From the NCBI GenBank assembly GCA_002490705.1, contig DKUO01000046.1, positions 14,282 to 78,281 on the forward strand: a stretch of 64,000 nt of DNA, read 5' to 3'. A program made the translations under genes and the position numbers. The notes under the pieces were generated by a model, which was given only the letters and a program-made list of their open reading frames with translations, ran no database searches and was not told where the DNA came from. The stretch is from Lachnospiraceae bacterium UBA7202 (GTDB taxonomy: Bacteria; Bacillota; Clostridia; Lachnospirales; Lachnospiraceae). Shown here piece after piece: positions 6,363-15,072 of the stretch. Position 1 is the stretch's first letter. Each line of letters opens with the position of its first letter.

Positions 6363-7433
6363 ATGCAGAAAATAGCTCTTATTACGGGAATTACAGGACA
6401 GGACGGCTCCTATCTGGCGGAGCTTCTGCTGGAGAAGGGATATGAAGTTCATGGCCTGATCCGCAGGCACAGCATTGCGAACACGGGGAGGATCGACCAT
6501 CTGATCGCCTCCGATTATCATAAAGTAAAATTTTTCCTGCATTATGCGGACACTACAGATTCCAGCAACTTAATGCGGCTGATTGCGGAAATTCGCCCGA
6601 CGGAAGTCTATAATCTGGCGGCCCAGTCCCACGTGGGTGTGTCCTTTGAGGTGCCGGAGTATACGGCGGAGGCAACCGGCGTGAGCACCCTGAAACTTCT
6701 TGAGGCGATTCGTGTGAATGGCGGGAATTGCAGATATTATCAGGCTTCCACATCGGAGCTTTTCGGCGGAATACCGGAGACGGCGCCGCAGAGTGAAAAG
6801 ACGCCCTTTTATCCGAAGAGCCCCTACGGCGCGGCGAAATTATATTCCTATTGGATTACGGTGAATTACAGGGAGTCCTACAATATGTTTGCCTGCAACG
6901 GCATCCTGTTTAACCATGAGTCGCCCAGAAGAGGCGAAAATTTTGTGACCAGAAAAATTACGCTGGCGATTGCGAATATCGTGGCGGGCAAGCAAGAAAA
7001 GCTGTCTCTCGGAAATATGAATGCGAAGAGAGATTGGGGCTTTGCCGGTGATTATGTGGAAGGCATGTGGCTGATGCTGCAGCAGGACAAGCCGGATGAT
7101 TTCGTGCTTGCCACCAATGAGACGCATACGGTCAGGGAGTTTGTGGAAGCTGCATTCGCAGAGCTTGGCGTGAAGATTCGCTGGGAGGGAACCGGCGTGA
7201 ACGAGAGGGGCTATGATGCAGAAAGCGGACGCCTTCTGGTGGACGTGAACCCGGAATTTTACCGCCCGGCCGAGGTGGAGTTCTTATGGGGTAACTGTGC
7301 AAAAGCGGAGAAGGAACTCGGCTGGAAACGGAAGGTGGATTTCAAACATCTGGTAGCCATGATGATGGATGCGGATTTGAGGCAGATCGCGGGAATGAGC
7401 TGCGAAGAGTATAAGAAAAAAGCAAAGGCGTAA
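6363..7433 (+). CDS. gmd: GDP-mannose 4,6-dehydratase
   Basis: The 356-residue protein begins MQKIALITGITGQDGSYLAE, the Gmd signature, with QSHVGVSFE and the SPYGAAKLYSYW catalytic segment (Tyr-x3-Lys) further on and a FNHESPRRGENFVTRK block. It converts GDP-D-mannose to GDP-4-keto-6-deoxymannose in the cytoplasm. Its partner GDP-fucose synthase lies at 9261, separated by one membrane protein gene. GGAGATAGGAAAT precedes the ATG. Together they supply GDP-L-fucose to glycosyltransferases of this cluster. Confidence 0.95.
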   Translation: MQKIALITGITGQDGSYLAELLLEKGYEVHGLIRRHSIANTGRIDHLIASDYHKVKFFLHYADTTDSSNLMRLIAEIRPTEVYNLAAQSHVGVSFEVPEYTAEATGVSTLKLLEAIRVNGGNCRYYQASTSELFGGIPETAPQSEKTPFYPKSPYGAAKLYSYWITVNYRESYNMFACNGILFNHESPRRGENFVTRKITLAIANIVAGKQEKLSLGNMNAKRDWGFAGDYVEGMWLMLQQDKPDDFVLATNETHTVREFVEAAFAELGVKIRWEGTGVNERGYDAESGRLLVDVNPEFYRPAEVEFLWGNCAKAEKELGWKRKVDFKHLVAMMMDADLRQIAGMSCEEYKKKAKA

Positions 7434-7475
7434 CGAAGAGCGCGCCGGACGTTTGCGAAAGCGATAAGTGACATT

Positions 7476-9218
7476 ATGGTGTCAGTGATTTTAAACTGGA
7501 TTTATATATTAATAACTACTTTTCTGGTGGGATATGGTGTGCTGCGTTTTTTGACGCGGCACTTCCCCTATCAGGTGAAACACGCAGATGCCTATTTGGT
7601 GTGCGGCCTCGTCTGCGTTACGGTGTACGCGCAGATTTTCAGTTTGTTTGCGGGCGTTGGGCTGCTTGCCAATATTCTGCTTTTGGCGGTCTGCCTTGTG
7701 ATTTTTTGGCGGGAGCGTTCAGAGCTTGCAGGGGTATTTTCGCAGTACGCCGCAAAATGGGGTGACACAGAGAAAAGGCGGTTGTATCTCAGAGGCTTTT
7801 TGCTATTGAGCCTTTTTTTGCTTTTTGCCTACGGAACGTCCAGAGGACAGATTCATTATGATACGGGCCTGTATCATGCCCAGAGCATTCGCTGGATCGA
7901 GGAATACGGCGTGGTGAAGGGGCTGGGAAATCTGCATTGCAGGCTGGCCTACAACAGTTCTTCTTTCGCCTTATCTGCTCTTTACAGCATGGCTTTTCTG
8001 GGCGGGCAGTCCTATCACTGCACAGCGGGTTGGCTGGCGTTTGTGCTGGCGGCGGTTTGTCTGGAAATGGGAAAATCCCTGCGGCGGGGACGGCTTCGTG
8101 CGGGCAGCTTTGCCAGAGTGATGTGCGTGTACTATCTGGTTAATATCTTTGATGAGATGATCTCCCCGGCTTCGGATTATTTTATGGTGCTTTTGGCATT
8201 TTATATTGTGATACGGTTTTTGGACCTTTGTGAGGAGGGAGAGCGGACGATTCTGCCTTATGGGCTTTTGTGTGTGCTGGGCGTGTTCCTGATGACGGTA
8301 AAGCTGTCGGCGGCGTTTATTCTTCTGCTTACAATTTATCCTGCCATCCGTCTTTTGCGGGAAAAAAGATGGGGTGAGACGGGCGCGTATCTGGGCCTTG
8401 GTCTGGTGACGGCGATTCCCTTTTTTATTCGGAATGTGGTGATCTCAGGGTGGCTGGTTTACCCTTTTACGCAGATAGATTTATTTGATGTGGCATGGAA
8501 AATTCCGAAGGGGCTTGCGGATTACGACGCAAAGGAAATTCAGGTGTACGGAAGAGGCTATACGGATGTGCGGCAGTTCGATCTGGCTGTGCAGGAGTGG
8601 CTGCCCGGCTGGTTCCGCGCGCTGGCGGGGAGTGATAAACTTCTTGTGATTGCGGCGGCGGTTTCGGCTATCATCCTGTTGATATATGCGACAGGTATGA
8701 TTTTTGGCTGGTGGAAAAGGCGTTGGGAGATTCTGCTCGTGCAGGGTACGGTGACGGCCTCCTTCGTGTTCTGGCTGTGTACTTCACCCTTGATCCGGTA
8801 CGGCTGTGTCTGGGTGTATCTGACGCCGGCGGTGGTATTTGGCGGGATTTATGACGCGGTGATGGGTTTCGCGGATACTCGTCTGGAAAGGGACAGGCCG
8901 GGAGCGCAAAATGATAGGAATGGTGGGGGATGGCGGTTCGGGGCAGTCCGGGTTGTCTCGGCAGCAGTGATCTTGCTGTTGCTTTACAAAGGCTCGGCCT
9001 TGGCGAGGGAAATTGCAGGTACTTATGGGAATGAGTACTGGCTGACACAGAAAGACTACGAGAACTACAAAACCTATGTTTACGAGATAGACGGCGTAAC
9101 CTTTTACTGTCCCACAGAGGGCGACCGGGTGGGGTATGAGGCGTTCCCCTCTTCCCCACAGGAGGCGGAGATTACGTTTCTGGGGGATGGACTTGCGGAT
9201 GGCTTTGTTGTAAAATAA
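7476..9218 (+). CDS. Polytopic membrane protein, GT-C-like (LIC_10190-like)
   Basis: The 580-residue protein has about 12 hydrophobic segments. After the third or fourth helix it has HYDTGLYHAQSIRWIEEYG, an acidic loop resembling the first extracytoplasmic loop of GT-C glycosyltransferases, followed by LAYNSSSFALSALY. This pattern is seen in the uncharacterised LIC_10190 family of membrane proteins in polysaccharide loci. Its place between gmd and fcl suggests transfer of a polyprenyl-linked sugar outside the membrane. The ribosome site before ATG 7476 is weak. The specific substrate is unknown, and polymerase activity is an alternative. Confidence 0.65.
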   Translation: MVSVILNWIYILITTFLVGYGVLRFLTRHFPYQVKHADAYLVCGLVCVTVYAQIFSLFAGVGLLANILLLAVCLVIFWRERSELAGVFSQYAAKWGDTEKRRLYLRGFLLLSLFLLFAYGTSRGQIHYDTGLYHAQSIRWIEEYGVVKGLGNLHCRLAYNSSSFALSALYSMAFLGGQSYHCTAGWLAFVLAAVCLEMGKSLRRGRLRAGSFARVMCVYYLVNIFDEMISPASDYFMVLLAFYIVIRFLDLCEEGERTILPYGLLCVLGVFLMTVKLSAAFILLLTIYPAIRLLREKRWGETGAYLGLGLVTAIPFFIRNVVISGWLVYPFTQIDLFDVAWKIPKGLADYDAKEIQVYGRGYTDVRQFDLAVQEWLPGWFRALAGSDKLLVIAAAVSAIILLIYATGMIFGWWKRRWEILLVQGTVTASFVFWLCTSPLIRYGCVWVYLTPAVVFGGIYDAVMGFADTRLERDRPGAQNDRNGGGWRFGAVRVVSAAVILLLLYKGSALAREIAGTYGNEYWLTQKDYENYKTYVYEIDGVTFYCPTEGDRVGYEAFPSSPQEAEITFLGDGLADGFVVK

Positions 9219-9260
9219 ATGTGGAACTTCAAGAAAACGGCTTCAGAATGGAGATTAGAT

Positions 9261-10214
9261 ATGAACAACAGGATTGAAAAAACAGACAAAATTTATGTGG
9301 CGGGGCACAGAGGATTGGTGGGCAGCGCGATAGTGCGTTCCTTACAGGCGAAGGGATATACGAATGTGATCGGCAGGACCCACAAGGAACTGGATCTGAC
9401 CAATCAGCAGCAGGTGCGTGATTTCTTCGAAAAGGAGAGGCCGGATGTGGTGGTGTTAGCGGCGGCCAAGGTGGGCGGCATTAACGCAAACAATACGACG
9501 CCTGCGGAGTTTGCCTATGAGAATATGCAGATTCAGTGTAATGTGATTCATTGCTGCCACGAGTATCAGGTGAAGAAACTCTTGTTTTTGGGGAGCACAT
9601 GTATTTATCCCAGAATGGCGCCACAGCCGATTCCTGAGGATGCGCTGCTGACAGGGCCTTTGGAAGAGACGAACGAGGCTTACGCCATTGCGAAAATTGC
9701 GGGACTGGAAATGTGTAAATTTTACAAGCGGCAGTACGGGGATGATTTTATCAGCTGTATGCCTACGAATTTATACGGCCCTTACGATAATTATGATTTG
9801 GAAGGTTCTCACGTGATGCCGGCTATGATCCGCAAATTTCATGAGGCGAAAGTAAACGGCGAGCCTTTTGTGACGCTGTGGGGAACGGGCACGCCTCTTC
9901 GTGAATTTTTATATGTGGACGACATGGCGGATGCTTGCGTCTTCCTGCTGGAAAATTACAGCGGGGAACAGCATGTCAATATCGGCACCGGCAAGGAGGT
10001 TACCATTAAGGATTTAGCTGAGACGGTAAAAAGGACGGTGGAGTATACGGGACAGATTGTCTGGGATCAGACCATGCCTGACGGCACACCGAGAAAACTT
10101 ACGGATGTGACAAAACTGCATGGACTCGGCTGGAATCATAAAGTGGAATTGGAGGAAGGTGTAAAGCTTGCCTATGACTGGTTCAAGGACAATGTAAAAG
10201 AGGCGCGTCTGTAA
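9261..10214 (+). CDS. fcl: GDP-L-fucose synthase
   Basis: The start at 9261 is supported by GGAG at 9250-9253. The 317-residue SDR has VAGHRGLVGSAIVRSL near the N-terminus, LGSTCIYP at about 105-112, and YAIAKIAGLEM as the catalytic Tyr-x3-Lys region. NLYGPYDNYD and LREFLYVDDMADAC are also typical. It epimerises and reduces GDP-4-keto-6-deoxy-D-mannose from Gmd to GDP-L-fucose. It ends the first gene block; about 70 bases later a new promoter begins. Confidence 0.95.
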   Translation: MNNRIEKTDKIYVAGHRGLVGSAIVRSLQAKGYTNVIGRTHKELDLTNQQQVRDFFEKERPDVVVLAAAKVGGINANNTTPAEFAYENMQIQCNVIHCCHEYQVKKLLFLGSTCIYPRMAPQPIPEDALLTGPLEETNEAYAIAKIAGLEMCKFYKRQYGDDFISCMPTNLYGPYDNYDLEGSHVMPAMIRKFHEAKVNGEPFVTLWGTGTPLREFLYVDDMADACVFLLENYSGEQHVNIGTGKEVTIKDLAETVKRTVEYTGQIVWDQTMPDGTPRKLTDVTKLHGLGWNHKVELEEGVKLAYDWFKDNVKEARL

Positions 10215-10281
10215 GGCCGGTTTATGGATTGAAGCAGCTTCCTTACAAAAAAAGCCGCATTTCCCGGGCGATAACTTACCG

Positions 10282-10310
10282 TTTACAGTGTGGTGCATAT
10301 TTGTTATTAT
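10282..10310 (+). promoter_or_regulatory. Promoter of the Spo0A-C-like gene
   Basis: TTTACA (10282-10287), a 17-bp spacer and TATTAT (10305-10310). It ends exactly where a 0A-box heptamer begins. Confidence 0.65.
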
Positions 10311-10316
10311 GTCGAA
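10310..10316 (+). promoter_or_regulatory. Candidate 0A box (Spo0A-type operator)
   Basis: TGTCGAA, the core heptamer recognised by Spo0A, overlaps the last base of the -10 and the start region. A protein bound here would block initiation. A heptamer alone is weak evidence, but the next gene encodes a Spo0A-type DNA-binding domain, which suggests autorepression. Confidence 0.45.
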
Positions 10317-10381
10317 TGGAACGATAAACTACAACTATCGTCCCAGCAAAATACCATTATATGCAAAGGAGTAAGAGGGGA

Positions 10382-10762
10382 ATGGCACAACAGACTATGA
10401 TTAGCAGAAGAGATCTTGAAAAAACGATCTCCGACTTCATGCTGGAATTGGGAATACCCGCACATCTGCGAGGCTATCAGTTTTTGCGCAGTGCCGTGGA
10501 AATGTGCGTGGAAGACATGGAACTGGTGGGAAGCGTCACCAAACTTCTCTACCCGGATCTGGCGAAATTGTATCAAACCACGGATACCAAGATTGAGCGG
10601 GCGATCCGCAATGCAATCGAGGTGTCGTGGGAGAGGGGCAACTGCGAACTGTTTGAGGAACTGTTCGGCTATTGCAACAGTCCAGAGTACACAAGGCCGA
10701 CGAACAGTGAATATATCGCAGTTGTTGCGGATTACATACGTTTGAAAAATGATCTGATATAG
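10382..10762 (+). CDS. Stand-alone Spo0A C-terminal-type DNA-binding protein
   Basis: The start at 10382 is chosen over an upstream ATG because AAAGGAG lies about ten bases before it. The 126-residue protein matches the Spo0A effector domain along its whole length: DFMLELGIPAHLRGYQFLR (residues about 15-33), KLLYPDLAKLY, then TKIERAIRNAIEVSWERGN, the helix that reads the 0A box in Spo0A, then SEYIAVVADYIR. There is no receiver domain and so no phosphorylation site. It has its own promoter and terminator. It is probably a local transcription regulator of the surrounding surface glycan genes, competing with or acting beside Spo0A (inference). Confidence 0.85.
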   Translation: MAQQTMISRRDLEKTISDFMLELGIPAHLRGYQFLRSAVEMCVEDMELVGSVTKLLYPDLAKLYQTTDTKIERAIRNAIEVSWERGNCELFEELFGYCNSPEYTRPTNSEYIAVVADYIRLKNDLI

Positions 10763-10767
10763 GATAG

Positions 10768-10799
10768 AAAGGGAAGAGATTCATCTCTTCCCTTTTTTG
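10768..10799 (+). terminator. Rho-independent terminator
   Basis: GGGAAGAGAT (10771-10780) and ATCTCTTCCC (10783-10792) form a perfect stem with a two-base loop by this count, followed by TTTTTT. It isolates the Spo0A-C-like gene as a single-gene transcript. Confidence 0.9.
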
Positions 10800-10829
10800 T
10801 TAAGGCTTTTCTACTCGATGCAAATGTGC

Positions 10830-10835
10830 TACAAT
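10830..10835 (+). promoter_or_regulatory. Extended -10 promoter for the second glycan gene block
   Basis: TACAAT with TG one base upstream (TGCTACAAT). The -35 (TTTTCT) is poor. It lies 31 bases before ATG 10867. Confidence 0.5.
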
Positions 10836-10866
10836 AAAAATATCTATGTTTGATATGGAGGTTGTC

Positions 10867-11799
10867 ATGAGACTGCTGAGTGTCATTGTGCCCTGTTTCA
10901 ACGAAGAAGAGAACATCAGGGATTTTTATGATGAGTTATGCAAAAATAATGATTTCTTTCGCGAAAAGCAGATAGAATTTGAGCTTTTGTATGTGGACGA
11001 CGGATCGAAAGACAAAACGGCTGCGGAGGTAAAAAAACTTCACGAGGAAGACGGGAGGGTACGGCTTGTCTCCTTTTCCCGCAACTTTGGCAAGGAGGCG
11101 GCGATTTATGCCGGCTTACAAAAATGCAGGGGTGATTTGGCCGTGCTGATGGATGCGGATTTGCAGGACCCGCCGTCGCTTTTGCCGGAAATGTACGGCT
11201 ATATCGAGCAGGGCTATGATTCTGTGGCGACAAGGCGTGTGACGAGAAAAGGTGAACCGCCTGTCCGTTCCTTTTTTGCCAGAATGTTTTACCGTCTGAT
11301 GAACCACATTTCCAAGACGGAAATTGTGGACGGCGCCAGAGATTACAGGCTGATGACCAGACCGGTGGTGGATGCGATTTTATCCATGTCGGAATACAAT
11401 CGCTTTACCAAGGGAATCTTTGGCTGGGTTGGTTATGAGACGAAGTGGCTGGAGTATGAGAACGTGGAGCGCAGGAAGGGAGAGACGAAATGGTCCTTTT
11501 GGAAACTGTTTCTCTATTCTTTGGAGGGGATCATCGCATTCTCCACAGCGCCGCTTACCATCGCCTCCGTGATGGGTGTGCTCTTTTGCATGGTTGCCTT
11601 TGGAATCATTATTGTGACGATTGTAAGAAAACTGTTGTTTGGCGATCCGACTTCGGGCTGGCCTTCTCTGGTCTGCATTATTATGATGGTCAGCGGGGTG
11701 CAGCTGTTTTGTCTGGGAATACTCGGGCAATACTTATCTAAAACCTATATGGAAGTTAAGAGAAGACCCATTTATCTGGTGAAAGAGGAGCTGGATTAG
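10867..11799 (+). CDS. GtrB-like polyprenyl-phosphate glycosyltransferase (GT2)
   Basis: The start at 10867 follows GGAGGTTGTC. The 310-residue protein has a GT2 domain (VIVPCFNEEENI, YVDDGSKD, MDADLQDPP with the DxD, NHISKTEIVDGARDYRL) and two C-terminal membrane segments (about 230-260 and 270-295) ending in YMEVKRRP. This is the layout of GtrB/bactoprenol glucosyltransferases, which charge undecaprenyl phosphate with one sugar on the inner face. A GtrA flippase gene lies at 38035 and many GT-C-like proteins follow, so it may feed side-chain decoration. Confidence 0.88.
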   Translation: MRLLSVIVPCFNEEENIRDFYDELCKNNDFFREKQIEFELLYVDDGSKDKTAAEVKKLHEEDGRVRLVSFSRNFGKEAAIYAGLQKCRGDLAVLMDADLQDPPSLLPEMYGYIEQGYDSVATRRVTRKGEPPVRSFFARMFYRLMNHISKTEIVDGARDYRLMTRPVVDAILSMSEYNRFTKGIFGWVGYETKWLEYENVERRKGETKWSFWKLFLYSLEGIIAFSTAPLTIASVMGVLFCMVAFGIIIVTIVRKLLFGDPTSGWPSLVCIIMMVSGVQLFCLGILGQYLSKTYMEVKRRPIYLVKEELD

Positions 11800-11819
11800 A
11801 AGAGCAGAGGGACAGAGTA

Positions 11820-12653
11820 TTGCAGGATAAAGTGAGAGGGCTTGTCAGTATTATTGTGCCGGTATACTGTGCGCAGGCCTACATCGCAGAGACAATCAAA
11901 ATGGTGCTTGCGCAGTCCTATAAAAAGTGGGAGCTTTTGCTGGTGGATGACTGCTCCGATGACGGAAGCGCAGAGACGGCAAGAAGCGCCCTTCCCGGAT
12001 GGGAGGGCGGCACGGCGGACAGTGCGCAAGAGAATGTGGGCTCTGTAGAGACGTATCAGCAAAACGGGGAACAGAGAGTTTTGCTCATCTGTAAAAATAG
12101 AAATGAAGGCGCGGCAAAAGCGCGCAATACGGGACTGGCGTATGCAAGGGGACAGTATATCGCCTTCCTGGATGCGGACGACGTCTGGTTTCCCGAAAAA
12201 CTGGAAAAGCAGCTTGTTTTCATGGAAAAGAGGGGGGCGTGCTTTGCATTTTCTGCCTATGAGTTTGGCGACGAGACGGCCGGACCTACGGGGAAGGTGG
12301 TGCATGTGCCGGATATCCTGACTTACAGGGAGGCCCTGTCGCGGACGGTTATCTTTACCACAACCGTTGTGCTGGACAGGGACGTTGTACCGGACGAGCT
12401 GATACGGATGCCGCAGGTGGAGAGTGAAGATACGGCGACCTGGTGGCAGATTTTGCGGGCCGGCTATGCCGCCTGCGGTTTGGATGAAGTGCTTGCAATT
12501 TACAGAAGACCCCCGAAATCCCTGTCTTCCAATAAGCTGAAAGCGGTGAAACGGATCTGGAATCTGTACCGTAGACAGGAAAGGCTCTCGGTGTTGTCCA
12601 GCGCGTACTATTTTGTATTTTGGGCTTACAGAGCGACGATGAGGCGGATATAA
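11820..12653 (+). CDS. GT2 family glycosyltransferase
   Basis: The best start is TTG 11820 with AGAGG upstream; GTG 11832 is an alternative. The 277-residue protein has VSIIVPVYCAQAYIAE, LLVDDCSDDGS, NEGAAKARNTGL and IAFLDADDVWFPEKL, the classic inverting GT-A order with the DxD at DADD. It lacks membrane segments. The C-terminal STLSS-type region is replaced by a basic helix. It lies between the GtrB-like gene and the initiating transferase, so it likely adds an early sugar of the repeat unit. Donor unknown. Confidence 0.85.
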   Translation: MQDKVRGLVSIIVPVYCAQAYIAETIKMVLAQSYKKWELLLVDDCSDDGSAETARSALPGWEGGTADSAQENVGSVETYQQNGEQRVLLICKNRNEGAAKARNTGLAYARGQYIAFLDADDVWFPEKLEKQLVFMEKRGACFAFSAYEFGDETAGPTGKVVHVPDILTYREALSRTVIFTTTVVLDRDVVPDELIRMPQVESEDTATWWQILRAGYAACGLDEVLAIYRRPPKSLSSNKLKAVKRIWNLYRRQERLSVLSSAYYFVFWAYRATMRRI

Positions 12654-12657
12654 GACT

Positions 12658-14028
12658 ATGAAAAAAGTGGAAACCATAAAAAGGCTGATTATTTTGCAGC
12701 TCTCTTTCATTGGGCTGATTTTTCAGACGGCGGTCTACGCCTATTTCTGGCTGGAGGCGTATTATCCGTTTTTGAGTCTGCACCGAAGATTTCGCTTCTA
12801 TTTTAAGGGCCATGTGCTGATTCTTGCGATTTATTTCGTGTTGCTGTTTTTCTTCGCGAATACATACGGCGCGTTGAAAATCGGTTATCTGAAAGCCGTG
12901 GATGTGTTTATCTCGCAAATCTTTTCCCTGCTCATTGTCAATGTGATTTCCTATTTTCAGATTTCGCTGATGGCAAACTGGGTCGTGGATGTGCGTCCCA
13001 TCGTGTGGACGATGCTCTTGCAGACTCTCTTTGCGGGGCTGTGGGTGTTTATCTGTAATTTTTGCTACTACAAGGCGTTCCCGCCAAGGGAGATCCTGAT
13101 CGTTCACGGAGAGCGTCCCGTGGACGATATGGTGGAGAAATTTGAAACACGCAAGGACAAGTACAAGGTTAAAAAATGTATCAATATCTCCGAGGGCATG
13201 GAAGCTGTGAAAAAGGAGATACAGGGTGGTTACGGTGCGGTGGCGCTGTGGGATATTTCCGCCGTTGACAGGAACGCCCTGTTGAAATACTGCTACAGCA
13301 TATCCATGCGGGTGTATACGATGCCCAAAATTTCCGATGTGCTTCTTCGGGGCGCGGATCAGCTGCATCTTTTTGATACACCGCTCTATCTGACCAGAGA
13401 GTATTCTCTCAAGGTGGGGCAGCGGGTGGCAAAGCGGGTGATTGATCTGGTCTGCTCCGTGCTTCTTCTGGTGATTGCCTCGCCTTTTATGCTGATCACG
13501 GCGATTGCGATTAAGCTGTATGACGGTGGGCCGGTTCTCTATAAGCAGATTCGCTGCACCCGTGACAGAAAGGAATTTTATATTCTGAAATTCAGGAGCA
13601 TGCGTGTGGATGCGGAGAAGGACGGCGTGGCGAGGTTAGCTTCGAAAAATGATTCCCGCATTACCCCTGTGGGGAAACTGATCCGGGCCGTCAGGATTGA
13701 CGAGCTGCCGCAGTTGTTTAATATCCTGAAGGGTGACATGTCTTTTATCGGCCCGAGACCCGAACGACCAGAGATTATTGATAAGTACATGAAGGATATG
13801 CCGGAGTTTGCCTTTCGCATGAAGGTGAAGGCCGGGCTTGCGGGATATGCTCAGGTTTACGGGAAATATAATACGACGCCTTACGATAAGCTGAAACTGG
13901 ATCTGACTTACATCGAGCAGTATTCCGTGTGGCTGGATATCAAGCTGATGCTGCTCACCTTAAAGATTCTGATTAAGCCGGAGAGCACGGAAGGCGTGGA
14001 CGACAGTCAGACCACGGCCATGAAGTGA
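12658..14028 (+). CDS. Polyprenyl glycosylphosphotransferase (initiating sugar transferase)
   Basis: The 456-residue protein has an N-terminal half with several membrane helices (residues about 10-130), a cytoplasmic CoA-binding-like linker, then a Bac_transf domain. The latter has VLYKQIRCTRDRKEFYILKF, RIDELPQLFNILKGDMSFIG and PRPERPE, the catalytic DE pair and the PRP motif of the large PGT class. It moves a sugar-1-phosphate to undecaprenyl phosphate, starting a repeat unit. It begins five bases after the GT2 stop. A second, small PGT at 60956 implies a second glycan. Confidence 0.92.
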   Translation: MKKVETIKRLIILQLSFIGLIFQTAVYAYFWLEAYYPFLSLHRRFRFYFKGHVLILAIYFVLLFFFANTYGALKIGYLKAVDVFISQIFSLLIVNVISYFQISLMANWVVDVRPIVWTMLLQTLFAGLWVFICNFCYYKAFPPREILIVHGERPVDDMVEKFETRKDKYKVKKCINISEGMEAVKKEIQGGYGAVALWDISAVDRNALLKYCYSISMRVYTMPKISDVLLRGADQLHLFDTPLYLTREYSLKVGQRVAKRVIDLVCSVLLLVIASPFMLITAIAIKLYDGGPVLYKQIRCTRDRKEFYILKFRSMRVDAEKDGVARLASKNDSRITPVGKLIRAVRIDELPQLFNILKGDMSFIGPRPERPEIIDKYMKDMPEFAFRMKVKAGLAGYAQVYGKYNTTPYDKLKLDLTYIEQYSVWLDIKLMLLTLKILIKPESTEGVDDSQTTAMK

Positions 14029-14079
14029 GACGTTTTTGCCGGGCGAAGATTTGTTACAGACTGGGAAAGGCAGAAGTGG

Positions 14080-15072
14080 ATGAATAGGGAAAGCTATGCC
14101 AACGAAGGAATGGATATCAAAAAATATATGCTATGCCTGATGAAGCGCCTGCCGGTTTTGGCAGGGGCAGTGATCGGCGGCGTATTGCTCAGTGTTATCG
14201 TTTATACGGCTGTGCGCACGGTGCCGGAGTCGGAGCGTGAGTATCAGGCATTTGCCAAGATACAGCTGGACTTTGCGGCGGATGAGACGGGGGAGGCTTA
14301 TCAGGCTTACAACGGTTACACATGGAATGACCTGATGGCGACGGACCCGATCATGAATCTGACGCTAGGAAACCTTTCTGCGGATTATGACAGAGAGGAG
14401 GTGGCGGCGGCTCTGCGTGCGGAGATTTTGTCGGATATCCGCATTCTCACGCTGACGGTCACAACGAATTCGCCTGCCCGCACGGACGAGATTCTCGGGG
14501 CGGCAGTGCAGGCCCTTGAAAGCTACGGCACACAGGCAAAGGAATTTTTGGCGATCAATGGGATTCAGACCACACAGGCAAAACTTGTGGTGGCGGACAG
14601 CCGGATGGCACAGGCTGTTTTGGTGGGCGCGCTGCTTGGCTTTTTGATCAGCTTTTTCGGTCTGTCCCTGTATTATGTGATGGACGACCGCATTTTGACA
14701 GCCGGAGACGTCCGAAGGGTGACGGAAGCGCCGTTTCTCGGTTACGCTTCCGGGATGGAGACACTACAGCAGGATTATGAGAGAAATTTAGCATATTTGC
14801 AGGAAAAGTGGGGCGGCCTTTACATCTGTGAGATGGAGAAGGAAAAACCCCTTGACGAGGAGATATTTCACGCTATGCGGGAGGCTGGCGGCGTAGTGCT
14901 TTCCCTGCCTTTTGGCGGTGTACACGGAACTTTTGCGTGCTATCTCATAGAACAATTGAAAACGCAGGAGTGCGAACTGCGCGGCATAGCAATACGGGGG
15001 GCTGACGAGCGTTTCCTGCGCATATATTATGGGAGCGCGTTCGGCACAAAAAAGCCTGTTCGGAAGAAATGA
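14080..15072 (+). CDS. Wzz/YveK-like chain-length protein with kinase-like tail lacking a P-loop
   Basis: The 330-residue protein has a short cytoplasmic start, a TM at about 25-45, an extracytoplasmic region with FAKIQLDF and TVTTNSPARTDEIL, and a second TM at about 180-200, which is the Wzz/CapA co-polymerase layout. After the second TM comes about 130 residues with GGVVLSLPFGGVHGTFACYL and CELRGIAIRGADERFLRIYY, echoing the fold edges of BY-kinases, but no Walker A (GxxGxGKT) is visible. No separate tyrosine kinase gene follows. It probably sets polymer length with the EpsG-like polymerase two genes on. Confidence 0.75.
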   Translation: MNRESYANEGMDIKKYMLCLMKRLPVLAGAVIGGVLLSVIVYTAVRTVPESEREYQAFAKIQLDFAADETGEAYQAYNGYTWNDLMATDPIMNLTLGNLSADYDREEVAAALRAEILSDIRILTLTVTTNSPARTDEILGAAVQALESYGTQAKEFLAINGIQTTQAKLVVADSRMAQAVLVGALLGFLISFFGLSLYYVMDDRILTAGDVRRVTEAPFLGYASGMETLQQDYERNLAYLQEKWGGLYICEMEKEKPLDEEIFHAMREAGGVVLSLPFGGVHGTFACYLIEQLKTQECELRGIAIRGADERFLRIYYGSAFGTKKPVRKK

